Of a stretch of 64,000 nt of DNA, positions 25,881 through 33,671 are shown piece after piece. The DNA is taken from assembly GCA_905235525.1 (NCBI GenBank), contig CAJOLW010000010.1:1-64000 (forward strand), read 5' to 3'. A program made the position numbers and the translations under genes. Numbering within the stretch: the stretch's first letter is position 1; the number at the start of each line of letters is the position of its first letter. A model generated the notes under the pieces. It worked only from the letters and a program-made list of their open reading frames with translations. It was not told where the DNA came from and ran no database searches. This DNA is from an uncultured Bacteroidaceae bacterium (GTDB lineage: Bacteria > Bacteroidota > Bacteroidia > Bacteroidales > Bacteroidaceae).

Positions 25881-26993
25881 ATGGTGGAGTGGAAGAAATT
25901 GGGAGAGGTATGTGCTTTCAATAGAGGGAAAACAATAACGGCAAAGGATGCCGTTGATGGAGATATCCCTGTTATAGCAGGAGGACAAACACCGTCTTAT
26001 TATCATAACGAATCTAATCGTGAAGGTGAGTCAATCACGGTAGCAGGTTCTGGAGCATACGCAGGTTTTGTTTCATATTGGAACCAACCTATATATGTTT
26101 CTGACGCGTTTACTATAGACCCCTCAGAGGGATTGAAACGCAAATATCTTTTTCATTGGGCAAAGATGAATCAAGAAAGAATTATTGCCACTCAAAAGGG
26201 GGCAGGCGTTCCTCATGTTCATGGAAAAGATATAGCCAATTTTCTCATCCCCATCCCCTCCCTTTCCGAACAATCTCGTATTGTGGGTATTCTTGACACC
26301 TTCACCTCTTCCATTTCCAATCTGAAACAGCAAATTGAGGAGAGAAGAAAACAATATGAGTATGAAAGAGATTTGTTGCTGGATTTGGAAGGAAAAGAAG
26401 GAGTGGAGATGAAGAAGTTGGGAGAAGTGTGCGAGATAAAAGGAAGAATTGGCTATAGAGGCTATACAAAAGAAGACCAAGTCGCAAAAGGTGAAGGAGC
26501 ACTAACATTGACTGCTACGAATATTGTAAATCAAAGGATTGATTATAGTAATAACACCTATATTACTTGGAAAAAATACAATGAATCACCTGAGATAATG
26601 GTCAAAAATGGAGATATTATAATTTGCCAAAGAGGCTCAATAGGAAAAATTGCAATTGTTGAAAATTTACGAGAAGAAGCAACAATAAACCCTCAACTCC
26701 TCCTCCTTAAAAAATTCAGCTGCAATAATAAATATCTGAATTATTATTTGCTGAGTAGATGGTTTCAAGACAAATTAAAAACAATAATAGGTTATGGAAC
26801 TATTCAAATGATTGCTCAAAAAGATTTGAAGAATTTGTCTATCCCTTTCATTGATGAAGAAGCCCAATCCCGCATTGTTTCCATCCTTGACACCTTTGAG
26901 CAATCCATTGCCAACTTGGAGGAGCAACTGGCGATGAGGGAAAAGCAATATGAGTATTATAGGGAGAAGCTGTTGAGGTTTGAGGAGGCTTAG
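25881..26993 (+). CDS. hsdS: Type I restriction-modification specificity subunit
   Basis: The 370-residue protein has two target-recognition domains, each followed by a conserved helix with the pattern SRIVxILDTF and a coiled coil (ISNLKQQIEERRKQYEYERD; IANLEEQLAMREKQYEYYRE). Each domain reads one half of a bipartite DNA site. The second domain (about 26440-26870) is visibly richer in A and T than the first and than hsdM or hsdR, which suggests it was acquired by domain exchange. The gene starts 1 nt after fic. Its TAG stop is the first three bases of the downstream decamer array. Confidence 0.95.
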   Translation: MVEWKKLGEVCAFNRGKTITAKDAVDGDIPVIAGGQTPSYYHNESNREGESITVAGSGAYAGFVSYWNQPIYVSDAFTIDPSEGLKRKYLFHWAKMNQERIIATQKGAGVPHVHGKDIANFLIPIPSLSEQSRIVGILDTFTSSISNLKQQIEERRKQYEYERDLLLDLEGKEGVEMKKLGEVCEIKGRIGYRGYTKEDQVAKGEGALTLTATNIVNQRIDYSNNTYITWKKYNESPEIMVKNGDIIICQRGSIGKIAIVENLREEATINPQLLLLKKFSCNNKYLNYYLLSRWFQDKLKTIIGYGTIQMIAQKDLKNLSIPFIDEEAQSRIVSILDTFEQSIANLEEQLAMREKQYEYYREKLLRFEEA

Positions 26994-27090
26994 GCAGTTC
27001 GAGGGAATCCTAGGAAGACCTAAGAAAACCTAGGAAATTCTAGGGAATTCTAGGGAATTCTAAGAAAACTTAGGAAGAACCAGGAGAGGA
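26991..27090 (+). repeat. Decamer array 1 (TAGGAARACC-like, ten units)
   Basis: Ten head-to-tail units of 10 nt begin with the hsdS stop codon. Clear units start at 26991, 27011, 27021, 27031, 27041, 27051, 27061 and 27071, eight of them with TAG or TAA; the unit at 27001 and the last are more diverged. Because 10 is not a multiple of three, stops fall in all three frames. An A-rich, G-poor leader follows, up to the next ATG. Confidence 0.9.
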
Positions 27091-27141
27091 AACAGAAACA
27101 AATAACAAAAAGAAAGAACAAACTAAAAATAACAGGAAACT

Positions 27142-27810
27142 ATGGAGTATGACACGAAGGGGAAGGTGCTGAAGAAGGCGGTGGTGTGGAAATACTTGTA
27201 TTTCTACCAGAAGAGCGATGCCATCTATCAGTTGACGGTGGAGTTTTGCAAGCGTTTCCTCCCTGCTCACGGCGACAGGACGGTGGATCAGATGGTGCAG
27301 GCGGCTCGCTCGGGCAAGCAGAACATCGTGGAGGGCAGCGAGGACGGGCAGACGAGTTCGGAGATGGAGATTAAACTGATGAATGTGGCGCGCGGAAGCC
27401 TGCAAGAACTTCGTGCCGACTACCACGACTACCTGCACACGCATCATCTTTCACAGTGGGACATCGACAGCGAACGCCAGCGGAAACTGCGCGACTTCTG
27501 CCACTCGCACAACGACTACAGCGCCTATGCTCCCCTGGTGGCGAAGATGAACGACGAGGAGATGGCGAACCTGCTGCTCACCCTTTGCCACCAGGCGGAC
27601 AAGATGATGTGCGCCTATATAGAGAAACTGGAGAAGAGGTTTGTGACTGAGGGCGGCATCAAGGAGAGGATGCACGCTGCGAGGACTGGCTACCGCCAAG
27701 AGGTGGATGCCCGCCTGAAGGCACTAGAGGAAGAGAACCAAAGGCTGAAGAAGGAGAACGAGGAGTTGAAGAAGAGGCTGGAAGGGCTAGGAGAACCTAG
27801 GCAGTCCTAG
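27142..27810 (+). CDS. Four-helix-bundle protein with C-terminal coiled coil
   Basis: The 222-residue protein resembles the four-helix-bundle suffix-domain family (the wider S23/Avd group). Near residue 50 it has a DQMVQAARSGKQNIVEGS block characteristic of that group. The C terminus (residues 190-218) is a strong heptad coiled coil, EEENQRLKKENEELKKRLEG. No catalytic motif is seen. Members often occur inside restriction loci, but their job is unknown; binding to nucleic acid or to the Hsd complex is conceivable. Decamer arrays flank the gene, and the second array encodes the last residues and the TAG stop. Confidence 0.85.
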   Translation: MEYDTKGKVLKKAVVWKYLYFYQKSDAIYQLTVEFCKRFLPAHGDRTVDQMVQAARSGKQNIVEGSEDGQTSSEMEIKLMNVARGSLQELRADYHDYLHTHHLSQWDIDSERQRKLRDFCHSHNDYSAYAPLVAKMNDEEMANLLLTLCHQADKMMCAYIEKLEKRFVTEGGIKERMHAARTGYRQEVDARLKALEEENQRLKKENEELKKRLEGLGEPRQS

Positions 27811-27857
27811 GAAGACCTAGGAAAACCTAGGAGAACGTAGGAAGACCTAGGAAACAA
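27788..27857 (+). repeat. Decamer array 2 (TAGGAARACC-like, seven units)
   Basis: Seven units of 10 nt start with TAG at 27788, 27798, 27808, 27818, 27828, 27838 and 27848. The third TAG (27808-27810) is the stop codon of the four-helix gene. Part of the array closely matches array 1 at about 26991-27036. An A-rich leader then runs to the hsdR ATG at 27886. Confidence 0.92.
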
Positions 27858-27885
27858 AAAGAAAACAACCAAAACCCAAGAGATA

Positions 27886-30800
27886 ATGGAAGACCACAGA
27901 ATTGTCGTTGAGCAGGAACATACCACAGTGATGGCACACTATGAGGCGTTGCCACGGGAGGAACGGGGCTACCAGAGCGAGGCAGAACTGGAAGCGGAGT
28001 TCATCAAGCAACTGGTGGGACAGGGCTATGAGCGGGTGAACATCACCAGCGAGGCGCAATTGTTGGCGAACCTTCGCCAGCAGATGGAACGTCTGAATGG
28101 GTTGACGCTCTCCGATAAGGAGTGGAAGCAACTGCTGGAAGGACATATCGCCTCGCCTCAGATGACCATTGAGGACAAGACGGAACGGATTCAACGCTCA
28201 GAGATTGTGAACATCACGCTTGACAATGGCGACACGCAGAACATCAAACTGATAGACAAGCGTGACATCCACAACAACCACCTGCAGGTGCTGAACCAGT
28301 ATGTGCCAGAAGGGGGCAACTATGCCAACCGCTACGATGTGACCATCTTGGTGAATGGTCTGCCTCTGGTGCATATAGAACTGAAACGGAGAGGCGTTGA
28401 CATCAAGGAGGCGTTCAACCAAATCAACCGCTATGAACGGGACTCGTTTTGGGCAGGATGCGGCTTGTATGACTATGTGCAGGTGTTCATCATCTCGAAC
28501 GGAACACAAACGAAATACTACTCCAACACGACACGCTTTGCCCATGTGTCAGCCGTGTCGAACAGCCAGAAGCAAAGGGTGAAGACACAATCGCAGTCGT
28601 TTGAGTTCACCAGTTACTGGAGCGATGCGGAGAATAACCAGATACTGGATTTGCAAGATTTCACGCGCACCTTTCTGACGAAGATGACGCTGCTGAACGT
28701 GCTGACGAAGTTCTGCGTGTTCACCGTCGATAAGAACCTGATGGTGATGCGTCCCTATCAGATTGCTGCCACGGAAAGGATTCTGCTGCGCATCAAACAG
28801 GCGACGATGAACAAGTGGCAGGGCACAATCAAGGCGGGTGGCTACATCTGGCACACGACAGGAAGCGGCAAGACGCTCACCTCATTCAAGACTGCACAAC
28901 TGGCAAGCAAGTTGCCCTACGTGGATAAGGTGCTCTTTGTGGTCGATAGAAAGGATTTGGACTATCAGACGATGAAGGAGTATGACAACTTTGAGAAGGG
29001 TTGCGCCAACTCCAACACCTCGTCGAACATTCTGCAAAAGCAACTGAATGACCCTCACGATGGGAAGAAAATCATCATCACAACCATCCAGAAACTCACC
29101 TCGCTGCTGAAGAAGAAAAAGGACATTGACTGTGCGGACAAGAATGTGGTGATGATATTCGACGAGTGCCACCGCTCTCAGTTTGGCGACATGCACGTGA
29201 TGGTGACCAAGGCTTTCAAGAAATACTATCTGTTTGGCTTCACAGGCACACCCATCAGTACCGCCAACATCGCCACAGGCAAGTATGCCAACCTGCGCAC
29301 GACGGCACAGGCGTTTGGCGGTGAACTGGACGAGAAGGGAAATGCGACGAAACCATTGCACACCTACACCATCATCGATGCCATCAGGGACAAGAATGTG
29401 CTGAAGTTCAAGGTGGATTACATTCAGACGATGAAGATGAAGGATGATGTGGGAGACAAACAGGTGTGGGGCATTGATACGAAGGAGGCACTGATGGACG
29501 AGCGGCGCATAGCGAACAATGTGCGCTACATTCTGGAGCATTATGCCCAAAAGACAAAGCAGAAGCAGCGATACACCTACAGCGTCATCACGAATGTGGC
29601 TGATGTGGCGAAGAGCAACAAGACGGAGGCTGCAAAGCAGAAGAATCAGTTGGGCGGCTTCAACTCGATTCTGTGTGTGGAGAGCATTCCGATGGCGATT
29701 GCCTATTATAAGGAGTTTCAGAAGCAGCAGGAAGAAAGGGATGAGAAACTATGCATTGCCACCATCTTCACCTTCTCTGCCAACGAAGCCGAGGATGATG
29801 CGATGGGACTGATGGACGATGAAGACCCTGCTGCAACAGAGGGGCTGGATGCCACATCGAGAGATTTCTTGGAACGTACCATTGCCGAGTATAACGGATG
29901 GTTTGGCACCAAATATTCGACAGACAGCGAGAAGTTCCAGAACTACTATAAGGACTTGTCGCTGAGAATGAAGAACCGAGAGGTGGACATGCTGATTGTG
30001 GTGAGCATGTTCCTGACAGGCTTTGACGCGAAGACGCTGAACACGCTGTGGGTGGACAAGAACCTGCGGATGCATGGATTGCTGCAAGCCTACAGCCGTA
30101 CAAACCGAATCCTGAACAGCATCAAGGATTGCGGCAATATCGTGTGCTTCCGCAATCTGGAGAAGGAGACAAATGACTCGCTGGCATTGTTTGGCGACAC
30201 GGGTGCCAAGGGCATTGCCATCATGCGACCCTTTAAGGATTATTATGAGGGGTTTGTGGATGAGAAGGGAAAGAAGCAAATGGGCTATATCGAGATTGTG
30301 GCAACGCTGCTTGCTCAATTTGCCTTGCCGCTGAACCCTCTGAACTTCACCATTGAGGAAAAGAAGCAATTCGTGAAATTGTTTGGTGCCTTCCTGAAGA
30401 TGCAGAACCTGCTCAGCGTGTTTGACGAGTTTACGGAGGAGAAGCGGGGCATCTCTGAGTATGACAAACAGGATTACCTTTCTTGGTATATTGACCTTCG
30501 TGGTGAACTGACGAACACAGGAGGTGGTAACGGAGAACCGAAGGATGACATCGTGGATGACTTGGTGTTTGAGACGGAACTGGTGAAGCAGATTCAGATT
30601 GACATCCCCTACATTCTGCAACTCATCAGGGAGTATCAAGGTAAGAACGGCGAGGACAAGACCATCATTGTGAAGATTCAGAAGGCGGTGGATTCAAGTC
30701 CTGACTTGAGAGATAAGAGGGAACTAATCATGCAGTTCATCGAGCGCATGACTCCAAAGCCTGGGCAGATTCTGGACGAGCAGGAAGATGTGTACGAGGA

Positions 30801-31176
30801 GTGGAACCAGTATGTGCGAGAAGAAAAAGAGAGGGAACTCAATGCCATCATCGAGGAAGAGAATCTGAAACCCGAAGAGACAAGAAAGTTTGTGAAACAG
30901 GCATTTGCGGATGGCTATGTGACCACAACGGGCGTTGCCATTACGAAAGTGCTGCCTCCCATGCCCATCTTTGGCGGCAAGGGCAATCGTGAGGAGAAGA
31001 AGAACACTGTGCTGGAGAAACTGAGCGCCTTCTTCAATCGCTTTGCAAGCATCACCAATGGCGATTTTAGCGATGCGAACACATCAAACATGGTGCCGCT
31101 CCATCCTGTAGATTACTTGGACAAAACCACAAAGGAAGAAGGACGGTCGATTGCTGCGGAAAGAGATGACGTGTAG
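27886..31176 (+). CDS. hsdR: Type I restriction endonuclease subunit
   Basis: The 1,096-residue subunit has an N-terminal nuclease domain with Asp near 151 and IELKR near 164 (the D-ExK core). A superfamily 2 motor follows, with Walker A TTGSGKT near 325 and DECHRSQ near 426. The C-terminal helical region is of the EcoR124 type. With HsdM and HsdS it translocates and cuts unmodified DNA using ATP. All key motifs are intact, so the system appears functional. It is the last gene of the operon and is preceded by decamer array 2. Confidence 0.96.
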   Translation: MEDHRIVVEQEHTTVMAHYEALPREERGYQSEAELEAEFIKQLVGQGYERVNITSEAQLLANLRQQMERLNGLTLSDKEWKQLLEGHIASPQMTIEDKTERIQRSEIVNITLDNGDTQNIKLIDKRDIHNNHLQVLNQYVPEGGNYANRYDVTILVNGLPLVHIELKRRGVDIKEAFNQINRYERDSFWAGCGLYDYVQVFIISNGTQTKYYSNTTRFAHVSAVSNSQKQRVKTQSQSFEFTSYWSDAENNQILDLQDFTRTFLTKMTLLNVLTKFCVFTVDKNLMVMRPYQIAATERILLRIKQATMNKWQGTIKAGGYIWHTTGSGKTLTSFKTAQLASKLPYVDKVLFVVDRKDLDYQTMKEYDNFEKGCANSNTSSNILQKQLNDPHDGKKIIITTIQKLTSLLKKKKDIDCADKNVVMIFDECHRSQFGDMHVMVTKAFKKYYLFGFTGTPISTANIATGKYANLRTTAQAFGGELDEKGNATKPLHTYTIIDAIRDKNVLKFKVDYIQTMKMKDDVGDKQVWGIDTKEALMDERRIANNVRYILEHYAQKTKQKQRYTYSVITNVADVAKSNKTEAAKQKNQLGGFNSILCVESIPMAIAYYKEFQKQQEERDEKLCIATIFTFSANEAEDDAMGLMDDEDPAATEGLDATSRDFLERTIAEYNGWFGTKYSTDSEKFQNYYKDLSLRMKNREVDMLIVVSMFLTGFDAKTLNTLWVDKNLRMHGLLQAYSRTNRILNSIKDCGNIVCFRNLEKETNDSLALFGDTGAKGIAIMRPFKDYYEGFVDEKGKKQMGYIEIVATLLAQFALPLNPLNFTIEEKKQFVKLFGAFLKMQNLLSVFDEFTEEKRGISEYDKQDYLSWYIDLRGELTNTGGGNGEPKDDIVDDLVFETELVKQIQIDIPYILQLIREYQGKNGEDKTIIVKIQKAVDSSPDLRDKRELIMQFIERMTPKPGQILDEQEDVYEEWNQYVREEKERELNAIIEEENLKPEETRKFVKQAFADGYVTTTGVAITKVLPPMPIFGGKGNREEKKNTVLEKLSAFFNRFASITNGDFSDANTSNMVPLHPVDYLDKTTKEEGRSIAAERDDV

Positions 31177-31206
31177 GGTGTTAATTTGTTAATTTTTTGT
31201 TTTTTC

Positions 31207-31243
31207 AACGTCACCAATATCCACTATCAAACGTCACCAATAT
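31207..31243. repeat. 14-nt direct repeat, 23 nt apart
   Basis: AACGTCACCAATAT occurs at 31207-31220 and again, identical, at 31230-31243. It lies in the gap between convergent hsdR and trpA. No function can be assigned. Confidence 0.8.
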
Positions 31244-31280
31244 TCTCGCTTCTGTATCAGGAATGTTCTCAATCCTGTGA

Positions 31281-31342
31281 TGGGGCTATTGAAAGAATGA
31301 AGGGACGCTGTGACGCGCCCCTTCATTCTTTCAATAGCCCCA
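31281..31342. repeat. Perfect 24-bp inverted repeat between hsdR and trpA
   Basis: Bases 31281-31304 pair perfectly with 31319-31342 around a 14-nt loop that itself has short GC pairing. It lies between two converging genes, so it probably stops both transcripts, yet no T-run follows on either side, unlike the other terminators in this window. It could also be a small mobile palindrome. Confidence 0.9.
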
Positions 31343-31353
31343 ATGGTTACGCT

Positions 31354-32202
31354 TTACTTCTTTAATGCTTCCAACAGTTGGTCCATCGCTTTTCCTGCGT
31401 CTTGGGTCTCTTCGTAGAGTTTGACGAACTTGCTGCCGATGATGGCACCTGCTGCATTGGCTTGGGCTGCTTCGAGGGTCTGTTTGTTGCTGATGCCGAA
31501 ACCTATCATGCGAGGGTGCTTGAGATTCATGTTGTTGATGCGTGAGAAGTAGGCTTGCTTGGCATCGTTGAACTCCTTCTGCGCACCCGTGATGGCTGCC
31601 GAAGAGACCATGTAGATGAAGCCGTCGGTGTTGTCGTCGATGAAGCGGATGCGTTCGTCGCTCGTCTCGGGCGTGATGAGCATGATGATGCGGATGTCGT
31701 ACTTGTCGGCGATGGGTTTGTAGTCTTCCAGATAGTCCTTGAAAGGCAGGTCGGGGATGATGACACCGTCGATGCCCACTTCCACACAACGCTGGCAGAA
31801 CTTATCGAAGCCGAACTGCATGATGGGGTTGAGGTAGCCCATGAGGATTAATGGAATTCCCCCTCCTGTCCCCCCAAGGGGGGAAGAGTTGCCATCCGGA
31901 CGGTGTTCCTCCCCTTTGGGGGAGGTTTGGAGGGGGCTTCTATGTAGGTCTTCCAACTGTGAGAACAAGGTCTTGAGCGTCATGCCGTTGTGGAGGGCTT
32001 TGGTGGCGGCATCTTGAATGACGGGACCGTCTGCCATCGGGTCGGAGAAGGGAATGCCTACTTCAATCATGTCCACGCCTTTCTGTTCAAGAGTACGGAT
32101 GGTGTCAGCAGTTCCCTCCAGTGTGGGGTGTCCTGCACAGAAGTATATTGAAAGAATTTTCTCGCTTTTGTCGGCGAAAAGTTTGTTGATTCTGTTCACC
32201 AT
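31354..32202 (-). CDS. trpA: Tryptophan synthase alpha chain with an in-frame inserted repeat
   Basis: The 282-residue subunit cleaves indole-3-glycerol phosphate to indole, which passes to TrpB. The catalytic Glu and Asp segments are visible (VDMIEVGIPFSDPMADGPVIQ), as is the IPLILMGYLNP strand. Between LFSQLEDL and that strand lie about 25-28 extra residues rich in Ser, Pro and Gly, encoded by a palindromic GC-rich element, so the protein is longer than the usual 255-260 residues. The frame stays open. The insertion falls between a helix and a strand and may be tolerated, but activity is unproven. It is the last gene of the trp operon. Confidence 0.93.
   Translation of the reverse strand: MVNRINKLFADKSEKILSIYFCAGHPTLEGTADTIRTLEQKGVDMIEVGIPFSDPMADGPVIQDAATKALHNGMTLKTLFSQLEDLHRSPLQTSPKGEEHRPDGNSSPLGGTGGGIPLILMGYLNPIMQFGFDKFCQRCVEVGIDGVIIPDLPFKDYLEDYKPIADKYDIRIIMLITPETSDERIRFIDDNTDGFIYMVSSAAITGAQKEFNDAKQAYFSRINNMNLKHPRMIGFGISNKQTLEAAQANAAGAIIGSKFVKLYEETQDAGKAMDQLLEALKK
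31859..31937. repeat. GC-rich palindromic element inside trpA
   Basis: Outer arms CCCCCTCC (31859-31866) and GGAGGGGG (31929-31936) enclose two hairpins: CCCCCC-AA-GGGGGG (31870-31883) and CCTCCCC-TTTG-GGGAGG (31908-31925). The element looks like intergenic repeats common in Prevotella and Bacteroides genomes, but here it lies in a coding region and is read through in frame. Exact ends are uncertain. Confidence 0.85.
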
Positions 32203-32211
32203 GTCAGTTAC

Positions 32212-32232
32212 AATTTTACGATTTACTATTTA
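32212..32232 (-). repeat. A-rich heptamer leader of trpA, shared with trpB
   Basis: Three TAAAtcg-like heptamers end 9 nt before the trpA start codon. These 21 nt are identical to 38017-38037, which sits 7 nt before the trpB start codon. Related AATCGTAAA words continue into the end of trpF. Confidence 0.85.
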
Positions 32233-32242
32233 TTGAGTTATT

Positions 32243-32863
32243 TTACGATTTTACGATTTCAACAAAGTCTTTTATCTTTGGGACATCTTTGAAGGCAGAG
32301 GCAGTTTCGAAACGTGAGTTAAGGTCGATGCCTGCCCATTGGGGATGCTTGAAGGCACGGACTTTTTCTGCATCGTCAGCACCGATACCGCCTGTGATGA
32401 GGAAGGGTGTGTCGCCTGTGTAGTGTTGCAGAATGTCCCAGTCGAACTGCTGACCGCTGCCACCATAGCCTTGGCACTTGGTCTCAAAGAGGAAGTAGTC
32501 AACCAGCCCTTCGTATTGCTGCGTCTTGGCGAGGTCTTCTTGGGATGATATCTGAATCATCTTGATGACTTTCACATTGTTGCCAAGTGCATTGCGGAGC
32601 GAGAGGATGTCATTGGGTGTTTCATGCCCATGCAGTTGAATGAGGTGAAATCCAAAAGTCTTCACTCGGCATGCGATGTCCTCTACTGAGGCATTGACAA
32701 AAACGCCGACTCGCTTGCTGTGCTGTGGCAGATAGGTGGGTACTTCACTCACATGACGTGATGAACGTAGAAAGAAGATGAATCCCATCCAGTCCACCGT
32801 GCCAAGTTCATCCACTTGTCGGATGTTTTCGGCATCTCTCATGCCACACACTTTCACTATCAT
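32243..32863 (-). CDS. trpF: Phosphoribosylanthranilate isomerase
   Basis: The 206-residue TIM-barrel enzyme carries out the third step from anthranilate towards tryptophan. The start MIVKVCGMRDAENIRQV holds the catalytic Cys (KVCGM). Later come the HLIQLHGHE strand and the phosphate-binding LITGGIGADD. Its ATG overlaps the trpC stop as ATGA, so translation is coupled. Its last codons run into the A-rich repeats before trpA. It is a separate protein, not fused to TrpC as in E. coli. Confidence 0.96.
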   Translation of the reverse strand: MIVKVCGMRDAENIRQVDELGTVDWMGFIFFLRSSRHVSEVPTYLPQHSKRVGVFVNASVEDIACRVKTFGFHLIQLHGHETPNDILSLRNALGNNVKVIKMIQISSQEDLAKTQQYEGLVDYFLFETKCQGYGGSGQQFDWDILQHYTGDTPFLITGGIGADDAEKVRAFKHPQWAGIDLNSRFETASAFKDVPKIKDFVEIVKS

Positions 32864-33663
32864 TGGGTTACCTCCTCTATGAATGTTTTCAATGCACTTC
32901 CCGGGTCGGCCGTCTTCATGAAAGTCTCGCCAATGAGGAAGCCTCGGAAACCAGCCTCGCGCAACTCTCGTACCGTCTGTGGATTGCTGATGCCGCTTTC
33001 AGAAACAAGTACATAGTCCTTGGGCAGCAGGGAAGCAAGCCGGTAGGAATTCTGCACATCGGTGTGGAAGGTGCCGAGGTTGCGGTTGTTGACACCCACC
33101 ATGTCAATGTTCTCGCCCACGTATTCCAGTTCTTGCTCTGAATGCACTTCGAGCAGGGTTTCGAGTTTCAGTTCGTGCGCCTTCTTGGCGAGGGTCTTGC
33201 ACTCTTCCTTTGTCAGGTCGGCAGCGATGAGCAGCACAGCATCGGCATCCACCATCTTGGCTTGATAGAGTTGATATTCATCGACAATGAAGTCTTTGCG
33301 CAGGATGGGGCAGGTGACCGTTGGACGGGCAATGCGGATATAGCGCAGACTGCCTCCAAAGTATTTCTCATCAGTGAGGATGGATATGGCACTGGCACCA
33401 TTCTGACTGTAGGAGGCAGGAATGACATCAGGCTTGCCCTCTTCCTTAATCCATCCTTTGGAAGGACTTTTGCGCTTAAACTCGGCAATGATGCCCGAAG
33501 CACTGCTGGCAAGACTCTCACGCATGGAGCGATGTCGGCTTGTGCCTTCTGCCATCAGGGTCTCCACACTGCTGTATAATGTGGCAGGTGGGATGATGGC
33601 TTTCTGCTGTTCTATCTCGATGCGCTTGTGAGCAACGATTTCCTCTAATATATCTTTAGCCAT
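32860..33663 (-). CDS. trpC: Indole-3-glycerol phosphate synthase
   Basis: The 267-residue TIM-barrel enzyme closes the indole ring. Motifs seen are IIAEFKRKSPSKG with the catalytic Lys, CPILRKDFIVDEYQ, and VGVNNRNLGTF. Length is normal for the stand-alone form. It lies 8 bp after trpD and overlaps trpF by 4 bp. Confidence 0.96.
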   Translation of the reverse strand: MAKDILEEIVAHKRIEIEQQKAIIPPATLYSSVETLMAEGTSRHRSMRESLASSASGIIAEFKRKSPSKGWIKEEGKPDVIPASYSQNGASAISILTDEKYFGGSLRYIRIARPTVTCPILRKDFIVDEYQLYQAKMVDADAVLLIAADLTKEECKTLAKKAHELKLETLLEVHSEQELEYVGENIDMVGVNNRNLGTFHTDVQNSYRLASLLPKDYVLVSESGISNPQTVRELREAGFRGFLIGETFMKTADPGSALKTFIEEVTQ

Positions 33664-33671
33664 GCTGATTG

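Noticed and set aside
25881-26993. Invertible hsdS shufflon
   Set aside because: No second or partial hsdS, no recombinase and no inverted repeats around the recognition domains are seen in the window.
27142-27810. Diversity-generating retroelement Avd protein
   Set aside because: The four-helix family is related, but there is no reverse transcriptase, template repeat or variable repeat nearby.
26991-27857. CRISPR-like reading of the decamer arrays
   Set aside because: Units are contiguous 10-mers without unique spacers, and no cas gene is present.
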